In this document: piece by piece, positions 1 to 7,456 of the stretch
How the letters are laid out: every line of letters begins with the position of its first letter
Numbering within the stretch: position 1 is the stretch's first letter
NCBI GenBank assembly: GCA_003157745.1
Contig: PMKM01000030.1
Span: 1,741-37,306, forward strand
Reading direction: 5' to 3'
Source: Bryobacterales bacterium
Lineage (GTDB): Bacteria; Acidobacteriota; Terriglobia; Bryobacterales; Bryobacteraceae
DNA: 35,566 nucleotides
Notes under the pieces: generated by a model
Told to the model about the DNA's origin: nothing
Databases searched by the model: none
What the model saw: the letters and a program-made list of their open reading frames with translations, nothing else
Position numbers and translations under genes: made by a program

Positions 1-653
1 TCGAGCGAGCCGCCGCCGCGGCCGACAATCACGACATCGGGCCACTTGCTCCGGCTGAAATAATCGATGCCGCGGCAGACTTCCTCGGCCGCGCCGGGGC
101 CTTGCACCAGCGCCGGATAGAGGCGGATGGCGAGGCCGGGAAAGCGGCGCGAAAGGATGTGGATCATATCGGCGATGACGGCGCCGCGCGGCGAAGTCAC
201 GATGCCGATGCGGCGCGGAAAACGGGGCAGCGGGCGTTTGCGCTCGTTTGCGAACAGGCCTTCGGCGGCGAGCTTTTTCTTGAGCTGCTCGAAGGCCAGT
301 TGCAGCGCGCCCAGGCCTTGTGGTTCGAGCGTCTCCACCAACAACTGGTATTCGCCGCGCACTTCGTATACGTCGATGCGGCCGCGCGCCAGCACGGCCA
401 GGCCGTCGGCCGGCGTGAATTTCCAATAGCGCTGCGCCGAGCGGAAGGCCACGCATTTGAGCACGGCGTCGCGCTCCTTCAGGGCGAAATAGTAATGCCC
501 GCTCGATGCCAGCTTGAGTCCGGAGATTTCGCCCGAAACCCAGATGTCGCGGAACTCCTGGTCGAGCATGGCGCGGATGGCGCCGTTGATTTCGCTCACC
601 GAAAAAATGCGCCGCTCCGGCGTTAGGTCGAATTCGAGGGCAAACTGCTCCAC
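1..653 (-). CDS. xseA: Exodeoxyribonuclease VII large subunit, 3' end cut by window edge
   Basis: This is the N-terminal 217 residues of the large subunit of exonuclease VII, which degrades single-stranded DNA in both directions together with the small subunit XseB. My translation of the complement gives an OB-fold nucleic-acid-binding region first (SVSEING near residue 18, then GHYYFALK and RGEYQLLVE). The start of the catalytic domain follows, with RRIGIVTSPRGAVIADM and, at the window edge, VIVGRGGGSL; both are family hallmarks. The frame stays open into the left edge, so the C-terminal half is missing. I chose GTG at 653 because homologues begin a few residues before the SVSEIN motif. No clear Shine-Dalgarno sequence precedes it, and the frame is open further upstream, so the start is less certain than the identity. 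No xseB is visible in the window. Confidence 0.93.
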   Translation of the reverse strand, partial: MEQFALEFDLTPERRIFSVSEINGAIRAMLDQEFRDIWVSGEISGLKLASSGHYYFALKERDAVLKCVAFRSAQRYWKFTPADGLAVLARGRIDVYEVRGEYQLLVETLEPQGLGALQLAFEQLKKKLAAEGLFANERKRPLPRFPRRIGIVTSPRGAVIADMIHILSRRFPGLAIRLYPALVQGPGAAEEVCRGIDYFSRSKWPDVVIVGRGGGSL

Positions 654-757
654 GGGGTTATGGTAACGCGGCGGGTCGCGATTCGAGACGGCGCTTTCCC
701 GGAAGCGGACAGAGAGGCGCTGCGCGCGCTCCCTCCCCGCGACTGTGAGGCACCCTG

Positions 758-831
758 GGTTGACAGGCGAAAGCGCCTGTCCCACAACGGCCTCCGGCTC
801 TAAGTGGGACAGGCGCTTTCGCCTGTCAACC
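758..831. repeat. Nested perfect inverted repeat, paired REP-like palindromes
   Basis: Two 28-bp arms at 758-785 and 804-831 are perfect reverse complements, separated by 18 nt. Each arm is itself a hairpin with a 7-bp stem (ACAGGCG / CGCCTGT). The pair can therefore fold either as one long cruciform or as two small hairpins, the usual arrangement of paired REP elements. A diverged single copy of the same unit lies at 15835-15861 (24 of 27 positions identical by eye), and a related palindrome lies at 12066-12090. The pair sits between the xseA start and the small recombinase-fragment gene. It is not followed by a T-run, so I do not call it a terminator. Confidence 0.85.
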
Positions 832-895
832 GGTCTGTAACGCCAGCGCCATTTCGGCACGCCGCTTGCTCGTCATCCGGGCGTGGAGGTGTCCA

Positions 896-1336
896 ATGGC
901 GCGGAAAGAACGCATTCAGGAACCGATCTCCGGTCTGGTACGACCGGATTACCTCGAGGAACGCATCAAGGATGGATGGCGGCTGGTGGGGCTCGAATGG
1001 GAGCGCGACGTTGCGGAGGCCGCGCCCGCAAAGCCACAGGCTTGGGTGGAGGAGATTCCATACGGCCTACAGGTTTCCGACGATTGCTCGCGACTGGTGG
1101 CGAACCCGGCCGAGGTCGAAACCATCGTGCTGGCGCTCGACATGATTGTGGAGGACTGCCCGCTCTCTCGCGTCGCCGACGAATTGAACCGGCGGGGTTA
1201 CCGCACCCGCTTGGGCATTGCCTGGACGCCGACCGCGCTCTTCAACCTGCTGCCGCGGATGATACAGGTCGGCCCGCGCGTGTTCAATAGCGAGGAATGG
1301 CTGACGCGGCGGGAGCGGCTGCCGAAGGTGGGGTGA
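896..1336 (+). CDS. Small protein with a recombinase-domain-like segment, no catalytic domain
   Basis: The 146-residue product begins MARKERIQEPISG. The segment VADELNRRGYRTRLG, followed by W-T-P-T-A-L and an L-P-R-M-I-Q-V-G stretch (about residues 102-135), resembles the Recombinase domain (PF07508) of large serine integrases. In that domain a helix-turn-helix-like 'A..LN..G..TR.G..W....V..IL.N....G' pattern is typical. The N-terminal resolvase domain with its catalytic serine is absent, so this is not a working recombinase by itself. It could be a DNA-binding remnant or an independent small regulator. ATG at 896 is chosen because GGAGG lies at 885-889, 6 nt upstream; a TTG at 866 in the same frame lacks such a site. 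The gene stands alone, facing the convergent TIGR03435 gene with a 10-nt gap. Confidence 0.7.
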   Translation: MARKERIQEPISGLVRPDYLEERIKDGWRLVGLEWERDVAEAAPAKPQAWVEEIPYGLQVSDDCSRLVANPAEVETIVLALDMIVEDCPLSRVADELNRRGYRTRLGIAWTPTALFNLLPRMIQVGPRVFNSEEWLTRRERLPKVG

Positions 1337-1346
1337 AGGGGCGGTC

Positions 1347-2108
1347 TCAGTTCTCCGACGGCTTCTCTGCGTGGTCGATCACGACGACCTCGATGGGGGT
1401 CTTCTTCGCGCGCAGGCGCAATCCAAGCTGCTGGCGGATCGCGGTGAACAGCGAGATGCCGGTATCCGCGCCCGCGTCATCCGTTCCAGGTTTGGCGGGC
1501 CCGCGGCTCTCGGGAGTCCACTCGAGTTTCAGATTGAATCTGCCGGGCAGCGCCGTGCGATTCACGACCGGCAGATCCATCTGCCGGGACAGCACTTGGG
1601 CGAAGTGGTCCATCGTGGTGGCCTTGGCATCGATGAGCCCCCGGCCGTTGCTGGTGGTGGATTCCATTTCCCCGGCTCTCTCAAACCTCGGTCCGTCCTT
1701 GGCGACTTCGAGGAGGAATGCTTCGATCATTCTGGTTTCGCGATGGACGGCAAGCCGAAAGCGCTCGGTGAGCAGGGTTTGCAGCATCGCCATCAACGCG
1801 GCGTCGTCATCCACGGGCTGATCGGCTTTGGCGACGATGTCGTAGCGGGCCGAATCGAGCCACGGCGGTCCACCCGAAATCTGATTGGGGCCCACCGCAA
1901 ACGCGCCCATGATGCAACGGCTCAGTGTTACGTTAGTCGCCGTGAGCCGGCCGTGACCCGTCTTCAAGCCGGAGGATACGGCGGACTGATCGAGCGCGCT
2001 GGGTCTAACCGATGCGACCTCGAAATGCGCGGCCGCCGGAGACTCTCCGTAGGCAGTGGCAGAGATGAATAACGCCAAGCCGGCGAGCGCTCGAATCATT
2101 GACACCAT
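1347..2108 (-). CDS. TIGR03435 family secreted protein
   Basis: A 253-residue protein with a short signal peptide: basic start, hydrophobic core ALAGLALFISA, likely cleavage near residue 21-26. The mature part starts with FEVASVRPS. It contains a G-G-P-P-W-L-D-S-A-R-Y-D-I-V segment and then LLTERFRLAVHRETR, the pattern of the TIGR03435 family, which is expanded in Solibacter and other soil Acidobacteria. The family's function is not known; it is predicted to act outside the cytoplasm. A two-residue Val-Val-Ile tail motif (EVVVIDHAEKPSEN) closes the protein, as in many family members. The gene is monocistronic as far as can be seen. The family call is from remembered motif patterns, not a search. 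Confidence 0.85.
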   Translation of the reverse strand: MVSMIRALAGLALFISATAYGESPAAAHFEVASVRPSALDQSAVSSGLKTGHGRLTATNVTLSRCIMGAFAVGPNQISGGPPWLDSARYDIVAKADQPVDDDAALMAMLQTLLTERFRLAVHRETRMIEAFLLEVAKDGPRFERAGEMESTTSNGRGLIDAKATTMDHFAQVLSRQMDLPVVNRTALPGRFNLKLEWTPESRGPAKPGTDDAGADTGISLFTAIRQQLGLRLRAKKTPIEVVVIDHAEKPSEN

Positions 2109-2212
2109 GCTCGCAAGCTTTGACGGCGTGGATTACTCAAGCGTTGAGAAGCAGTGACACAGCCATAGGTCCCGCAACGGAGGTTCGGTTGTCACAAACG
2201 GTCTCCGCCTAT

Positions 2213-2716
2213 TCAAGCTTTCGGGCCCGGCGTTTCCGTGCGGCCTGACAAGGGTTCGACCGCGCCGGTGCCGCAGACGGCTACGCCGGTTTGGGTGAGG
2301 GCGCTCAGGAAGCCGACCAACAGGTTATAGAACACCTGCTCGGTGAGCGGCTGGTTGCCGGGGAGGCGGAAGGTGACGGGGAGTTCCTTGGCGATGCCGA
2401 GGCGGATGGCGTTTGTGCGCAAGTGGCCGGCGCGGTCACGCCGGTTGGCGACGCTGAGCGGGGTCTGCATGACCAGGCCGTTGCGGCCATCGACGTAGAA
2501 CTGGCAGCGCGAAAACCAGCCGAGATTGGCGGGACGGCTGGCATCGAACAGCAGCAGGGGAGTCTGGCGGCCGGGCGCGGAGAGATCGAGACTGATGGTG
2601 CGCGCGCCATCGCGAGCGCGGACCTCGAACCCAGCATCCCGGGCGATGGTCGAGACCATCTCCGGCTGGAGTTCCATGTAAATCAACTTGTGCTGTCCGG
2701 CTTGCAAAACCTGCAT
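2213..2716 (-). CDS. Hypothetical protein, no recognised family
   Basis: A 167-residue soluble protein that I do not recognise. It has no signal peptide or membrane helix. The middle is an alternating hydrophobic/polar stretch (RTISLDLSAP, TPLLLFDAS, CQFYVDGRNGLVMQT) that looks like a beta-sheet domain. The C-terminal part (LTEQVFYNLLVGFLSAL) looks helical. A TACAAT hexamer at 2728-2733 on the minus strand is a plausible -10, but it would leave only about 5 nt of leader before ATG 2716. The in-frame ATG at 2677 (MELQPEM) may therefore be the true start. Neither start has a clear Shine-Dalgarno sequence. Codon use looks like that of its neighbours. Confidence 0.55.
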   Translation of the reverse strand: MQVLQAGQHKLIYMELQPEMVSTIARDAGFEVRARDGARTISLDLSAPGRQTPLLLFDASRPANLGWFSRCQFYVDGRNGLVMQTPLSVANRRDRAGHLRTNAIRLGIAKELPVTFRLPGNQPLTEQVFYNLLVGFLSALTQTGVAVCGTGAVEPLSGRTETPGPKA

Positions 2717-3124
2717 GGCGAAGGGTCATTGTATCGCAAGCGGGGCGCGCGGTCGCCGTTTGCTTTGGTCAATTCACAATTGGCGTCGGGCGCGGTTGGA
2801 CCGGCACGTGCATACCGTACGGCAGAACACCGCTGGGTTTTGGGGCAAGCCACCGAAGCCAGCGAGGCAGGGAGGGGTTACATGGCACGAGTCGAGAGCG
2901 GACCGGGTGATATGGCACATGCCACCACCATTATGCGGGGACATCGCACTGAGGGATTTGGCGCAACCTTGCGGCTGCAGCATCGCGGCACGGTTGACGC
3001 GACCCCGGTTGCGGCAAAGCCCAAGCAGCACCGCTGCAAGACGTGCGCCGGCGGGCGGTGCGTCGGGCGCTGCCACTTCTGAGCGGAAGAGTGCGGCCTG
3101 GAAGCGCCGCGCTCCCTTCGCCGT
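2717..3124. other. Gene-free stretch of about 400 nt
   Basis: Open frames on both strands here (for example 2774-3076 minus and 2688-3128 plus) are rich in Arg, Pro and Cys, have no family motifs and overlap one another, so I read them as GC-rich noise. The only possible signal is the TACAAT at 2728-2733 that could serve the gene ending at 2213. I see no tRNA-like cloverleaf, no strong hairpin with a T-run and no repeat copy. It may be a decayed gene. Confidence 0.5.
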
Positions 3125-3541
3125 TTAGTCCGCTATGGCCGGCGGCCTGGGGCTGCGAACGGCGAACCATGCGCCGAGGAGTGCCAGCCATGAACCGAGG
3201 ATCAAGTAAACAGCGGTGCGCACGCCTACCCCGGGGGCAAAGCGGAAGCTGCTGAAAACGTAGCCCTTAAGCAACATCGCGGCGACAATCAGACTCCACA
3301 GGAAGAACAGCGCGGAGACGCGGCGGGTGATGGCCAGCAACAGCGCGATCAAACCGAAGAGGGATGCGGCGAGCAGAATCCAGGCCAGCGTCGCACCGCT
3401 CCACGGCATCGCGTCGAGATGAAGCGCGGCAACTCCCGAACCGGAAGCGAGCGCGACGGCCGACACCAGCAGCAGGAACAACGCCAACAGACCGTGGAAC
3501 AAATAGCTGAACCAACGCAACAGGGCTTTGAGGGCTCCCAC
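3125..3541 (-). CDS. Small four-helix integral membrane protein, unknown function
   Basis: The 138-residue product has four hydrophobic segments, roughly residues 10-32, 46-67, 71-88 and 101-121, separated by short charged turns such as TRRV; the C-terminus is short and polar (VRSPRPPAIAD). The open frame continues upstream to 3751. That upstream part would overlap the end of the next gene on the same strand and encodes low-complexity basic sequence. A strong Shine-Dalgarno GAGGAGG lies at 3550-3556 on the minus strand, 8 nt before GTG 3541, which fixes the start there. I do not recognise the family. The gene follows the carboxypeptidase-regulatory-like gene by 83 nt and may be cotranscribed with it. 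Confidence 0.7.
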   Translation of the reverse strand: MGALKALLRWFSYLFHGLLALFLLLVSAVALASGSGVAALHLDAMPWSGATLAWILLAASLFGLIALLLAITRRVSALFFLWSLIVAAMLLKGYVFSSFRFAPGVGVRTAVYLILGSWLALLGAWFAVRSPRPPAIAD

Positions 3542-3624
3542 GCCGACGACCTCCTCGCGAAATGGAAGGGCCATTCTAGCGCATCGGTGGGTGGGCGCAT
3601 CGGATGATGGCGGCTCGTCCCAAC

Positions 3625-5334
3625 TCACTCGCCGGCCGCCGGCCCGATCTCCAAGTCCGCGTTGGCGGAACTGCCGGGCGCGAGAAGGACCTCCACGGAA
3701 CGCTTCCGCTGTTCCGCGGAGAACGCCATATCCGAGCCACACGCGTTCCATTCCTGAAACGCGATTACACGGTAGCGTCCGGGCACGAGCGAAGGCAAGC
3801 GAAAACCGCCGTCGGCGTCCGTCCGGGCGAACGCCAGGTCTTCGGAAGGCACTGGGTCCTGCGCGGCCGACGGCACCGCAATCACAGCGGCTCGGCCGAC
3901 CGGAACGCCCGCACGGCGTACAGTCCCGCCGATAGCAGCCATTTGACTCGACAGCACCAGCGTCACCTGCACTGCCCCGTCCACGGTAAGGACATCGCCT
4001 GGAGCGAGGACACCTCCCGCGCGAACCTCCTTAAGAAAGCAGTCACCGCCCAAATTCGCTAGTGAAATCCGATACCGGGCAGGCGGGACCATGGGGAATT
4101 TCAACTGTCCGTGCCCATCCAAGCGGGCGGTCAACGGCTCGCGCGAGGAGAGCGGATCGAGCGGCTCGAGCGAAGCGTAGGCAGAAGGGTAGCACCGCGC
4201 GTCGGCTTCCGCGGGGCTTGCGAAGACTGCCCGGCCCTCAATCGAGCCGGGCTCGCGAAGGGAGATATCGAGTTCGGCGTCCTGGGCGGCGACCTCGACC
4301 TGGAGCCTGCCAAATCGCGGACTGGCGCCGAGCAGCGCCCCGAACGGTCCCGCGCCGATCACCGGGCTGGCCGCGACCAGTTCGTACGGTCCGTATGGAA
4401 CGTCCGCGAAACTGAAGTGGCCGTCATCGCGGGTGGCGGCGGTTGCGAGGGGTTGGCCGTAACTGCCGATGGGAAACAGCGAGACCGTAGCGCCACCGGC
4501 GGATGACGGTGAGAGCCCGATCACCCGTCCAGCGACGGCGTGGCTCCCGCTGGCCTGGATGAAAAAGTCCGCCTGGGAGAATTGCTCCCCGGCACACAGA
4601 GCGATCGCTCGGGCTTTTTCCGGATCGATAACTCCGGGGAAAAAGAGCGGGAGAAATACGGGACCGTTGGCATGCGGCGCGGGAAAGGCCGCGATGATAT
4701 AGGACCCGGGTTTCAACCCGTACAGCCGGAAATATCCCAAGTCGTCAACCAAGGCTCGTGGCTCGCCAGGAACGTAGCGCGGAGCAGTGACTCCGCCGCG
4801 ACGTAGAACCGGGCAGACCATTGCCGATCGAACAGGCCGCCCGTGCGAATCGGTAACGTGGCCCGACATCACCGCCGCTTTCACCAGCGTGATTGTCAGA
4901 TCGACCTCGGGTGAGCTGTCCGTGACATTCACGCCTCTTTGCGAAGCGTTCCAGGGCATGGCGTCCGTGTACCCGGACTTGGATGCTTCGACCACGTATC
5001 TTCCCGGCTCGATGCCGGAAAACTCGAAACTGCCCCCCTGCCGGGTCAGCAACTCCCCCACAATGTCTCGGGCGGGTGTTGTCAGCAGTTGCACCGTGGC
5101 GCCGGAAATACCCTGACCGGAGGGTTGCTCCAGGACCTTTCCGCGGAGAGTGAGGCCGGCGCCGAAAGCAGTGCCGGTAAGTGCGAGCCAGAGCACGCAC
5201 GAAATCGCCGCATTGCCGGTTGACAAACGCGGCGCGCGCTCGGTGCGGATAACAGCCGGCGTACGCGCCTCCCATTTCAACTTGCCTGCCGTTCGTGTCA
5301 TCCGATTCCCATTCCACGCTCGATCCGGAGTCAT
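3625..5334 (-). CDS. Secreted protein with carboxypeptidase regulatory-like (Cna B-type) domains
   Basis: A 569-residue exported protein. A hydrophobic segment AAISCVLWLALTGTAFGAG at residues 42-60 looks like a signal peptide core preceded by an unusually long basic N-region. Mature repeats start with LTLRGKVLEQPSG, QGISGATVQLL, FEFSGIEPGRYVVEASKSGY, and recur as GHVTDSHGRPV, GHFSFADVPYGPYELVA and GGFRLPSLVPGRYRVIAF. This is the G.V.d..G.pl.ga.V / G.f.f..l.pG.Y.l.a pattern of CarboxypepD_reg/SdrD-B beta sandwiches. No peptidase motif is present; such proteins usually mediate binding at the cell surface. An in-frame ATG at 5301 would shorten the N-region and is a credible alternative start. 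The gene lies 92 nt after another protein of the same kind on the same strand. Confidence 0.82.
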   Translation of the reverse strand: MTPDRAWNGNRMTRTAGKLKWEARTPAVIRTERAPRLSTGNAAISCVLWLALTGTAFGAGLTLRGKVLEQPSGQGISGATVQLLTTPARDIVGELLTRQGGSFEFSGIEPGRYVVEASKSGYTDAMPWNASQRGVNVTDSSPEVDLTITLVKAAVMSGHVTDSHGRPVRSAMVCPVLRRGGVTAPRYVPGEPRALVDDLGYFRLYGLKPGSYIIAAFPAPHANGPVFLPLFFPGVIDPEKARAIALCAGEQFSQADFFIQASGSHAVAGRVIGLSPSSAGGATVSLFPIGSYGQPLATAATRDDGHFSFADVPYGPYELVAASPVIGAGPFGALLGASPRFGRLQVEVAAQDAELDISLREPGSIEGRAVFASPAEADARCYPSAYASLEPLDPLSSREPLTARLDGHGQLKFPMVPPARYRISLANLGGDCFLKEVRAGGVLAPGDVLTVDGAVQVTLVLSSQMAAIGGTVRRAGVPVGRAAVIAVPSAAQDPVPSEDLAFARTDADGGFRLPSLVPGRYRVIAFQEWNACGSDMAFSAEQRKRSVEVLLAPGSSANADLEIGPAAGE

Positions 5335-5426
5335 AGAAGAAACGCTAGCGCAGTGGCCGCGAAATAACTAAACAGCCTGGCTTGGAGCCGCGTCGAGAAG
5401 TGACCAGTGACTGATTAGATAACGCA

Positions 5427-7181
5427 TTAGTTCGACTCCACCTCCAGGGCCTTATTGACAGTCTGCCCCGCACCCACTATCACTTCGTCGGCCTCAATGT
5501 GGTTCTGCCATAGTTTGGCGCGCTCCGCCGGGGTATCGGCCGCACGATACCCCGAAAAAACATAATACTTACCCGGAGCCAAACCGCCGATAGCGCAGGC
5601 GCCATCCTGATCGGTCTGACACGACCACCGTGCGCCGAGCATATAGGGAACGTCCGGCGAGTTCTCCGGAAGAGCGGTCACAAATCGATCGGGAACCGGT
5701 TTTCCGTCCTTGTCTTTGGTGGAAGCCGTTATGGTTCCGCCATCGCGCGCAATCACCAGCGAAATCGCTCCGCCGCTTAGCCGCCCGGGTGAAAGCGGTT
5801 CGCGGAACAGGTCGTGGGTTCCCGCGGTGGCACTCTTGACATACAGACCACCTCCGAGTCCAAACAGATCGAACGAATAGTCGTCGTCCGACAACCCGGA
5901 CAAGGTGAACCGGCCGGGAGTGGCAAAACGAACCTCGCGGTTCTCACCATAAAAGGAATCGCGATCGAGAGGCATAGTCCAGATTCCAGCGCGTTGATCC
6001 TTCAATTCCGGCTGTTGATCGCCGTCCCAGCGCGCCTCCCCAGCCAAGGACAGCGCGGGCTGCAGGGAAACCGAGATGCGATTCACGTCCCGCTCGCCGA
6101 TGGTGAACTCCGCGGTTCCGAAGTACTGTGCGGCACCGCCCTCGAGACCGCTGCTCGCAAACCACTTATAACTCGCGGGCGGCAATCCGCAAGCATATAG
6201 GCGGGATGACGCTTCCGCGGCGGCAATCAGCTTATGGAACTTGCCGGCGACCTCAAACAACGAGACATAGGCCCTGCCCGCGCCGCCCAGGGTCACATCG
6301 GCTTGAGCGCAATATGTCGGCACGCTTGCAACCTTGATGTCGAGACCCTCGACTGGCGCACCGGACCTCGCCGTAACCGGGATCGCAGCCTCGAGTGCCG
6401 TGGCGTTAGGATAGAACGTTCTCACCGCGCGCTCTCGCTGGAGCGATTTTCCCGGGGCCATGGCGGTGAATTTGGGCACAAGGGCCGGAATCGCGAGTAG
6501 GAAGTACGTGGCGCCTGCCTGCGCCGCGATTCTGTACCGGCCGAGATCGTCCGCATGTGTGGTGCCGCCAAAAAAATAGATCTGCCGGCCGGCCGTGTAG
6601 GCCATTTGGACCAGTTGAACGGTCGCTCCCTGAAGCGGCGCCCCATCCTGGTCCAAGACCCGTCCGGCAAACGTTGCCGTTGCTTCCAAGCGGACATTCA
6701 TGACCACTGGATCACCTCCGGCCTGCAGCGTCCGTTGCTTGACGACCAGTGTATAGTCGGGAAGTTTAGCGATGGATAGCACGTAGTGACCCGCCGGGAG
6801 ATTATCGAGGGTGTAGTGTCCCGCCCGGTCCGTGGTTGCCTCTCTCCTTCCCGAAGAGCCGGACGTGACTACACGCACACCCTCGACCGGCGCGCCGGTA
6901 GCGGAGTCGGAGACTTGCCCTCGGATGGAACCGCTCCATGGCACCACCGTATCGCCGGAAGCCTGCGGGACCGCCGTCTGCCCATTCAAATTCAAGATGC
7001 ACAGCGCCCACACGGCGATCAATCCTGGAGCCGTCATCGCCGGCAAGATACGCTGGTGCGCCAAGCGGCCCATCGACTCCCGGCGGCATCCCCGCCAAAA
7101 CGCACGGCCCGCCGCAGCCCTCAGGCCGCCCACAAACGATGCCGCGCCGCGGTTGTGCCGCAACGGAATCCGATCCTCCAT
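5427..7181 (-). CDS. Secreted protein with carboxypeptidase regulatory-like domains
   Basis: An exported beta-rich protein of 584 residues from this start. The signal sequence core is APGLIAVWALCILNLNGQ. The first domain reads IRGQVSDSATGAPVEGVRV, then HYTLDNLPAGHYVLSIAKL, and a second reads FAGRVLDQDGAPLQGATVQL, both classic CarboxypepD_reg repeats. The C-terminal domain (CAIGGLAPGKYYVFSGY) is similar. The frame is open to 7358, but that TTG lies inside a likely -35 box (7353-7358), so translation must start downstream. ATG 7181 has GGAGG about 5 nt upstream. ATG 7073, with GGGAG nearby, would give a shorter and more ordinary signal peptide and is a serious alternative. No enzyme motif is seen; binding or transport-accessory roles are inference. 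Confidence 0.8.
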   Translation of the reverse strand: MEDRIPLRHNRGAASFVGGLRAAAGRAFWRGCRRESMGRLAHQRILPAMTAPGLIAVWALCILNLNGQTAVPQASGDTVVPWSGSIRGQVSDSATGAPVEGVRVVTSGSSGRREATTDRAGHYTLDNLPAGHYVLSIAKLPDYTLVVKQRTLQAGGDPVVMNVRLEATATFAGRVLDQDGAPLQGATVQLVQMAYTAGRQIYFFGGTTHADDLGRYRIAAQAGATYFLLAIPALVPKFTAMAPGKSLQRERAVRTFYPNATALEAAIPVTARSGAPVEGLDIKVASVPTYCAQADVTLGGAGRAYVSLFEVAGKFHKLIAAAEASSRLYACGLPPASYKWFASSGLEGGAAQYFGTAEFTIGERDVNRISVSLQPALSLAGEARWDGDQQPELKDQRAGIWTMPLDRDSFYGENREVRFATPGRFTLSGLSDDDYSFDLFGLGGGLYVKSATAGTHDLFREPLSPGRLSGGAISLVIARDGGTITASTKDKDGKPVPDRFVTALPENSPDVPYMLGARWSCQTDQDGACAIGGLAPGKYYVFSGYRAADTPAERAKLWQNHIEADEVIVGAGQTVNKALEVESN

Positions 7182-7328
7182 CATCGCCTCCCTACGGGCA
7201 GGAAATCGCATCTGCCAAGGTTTCTTCCCGCGCCCCAAGGCCAAAACATCTTTCAGTCCAGAGGTCTTGAATTCCCCTGCAGCTTTTCTGCAAACCTCCG
7301 AGTCGTTCCGTGGAGTACCAAGACACAT

Positions 7329-7358
7329 AGCATACGCTCGAACGCGAGTTTTCGTCAA
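7329..7358 (-). promoter_or_regulatory. Sigma70-like promoter for the secreted gene ending at 5427
   Basis: On the minus strand TTGACG (7358-7353) is followed after 18 nt by TATGCT (7334-7329). Transcription would begin near 7322, leaving a leader of about 140 nt before ATG 7181. It is back to back with the hrcA promoter. Confidence 0.5.
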
Positions 7359-7398
7359 ACGCTCTGAATAAATCGGGAGTTGGGCGCGCTGCTGTATG

Positions 7399-7427
7399 TT
7401 GACCCTTCACTTTCAGGAGGTTAGAAT
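7399..7427 (+). promoter_or_regulatory. Sigma70-like promoter of hrcA
   Basis: TTGACC (7399-7404) and TAGAAT (7422-7427) are separated by exactly 17 nt, five of six matches to consensus in each box. The predicted transcript start is near 7434, about 23 nt before the hrcA ATG. No CIRCE operator (TTAGCACTC-N9-GAGTGCTAA) overlaps it. Confidence 0.65.
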
Positions 7428-7456
7428 CGGAGTAGGGGTACCTTACCCGGCGCAGC

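Noticed and set aside
758..831. Insertion sequence with terminal inverted repeats
   Set aside because: Only 18 nt separate the arms, so nothing can be encoded between them.
7428..7456. CIRCE operator near hrcA
   Set aside because: I looked for TTAGCACTC-N9-GAGTGCTAA and found nothing similar between promoter and start.
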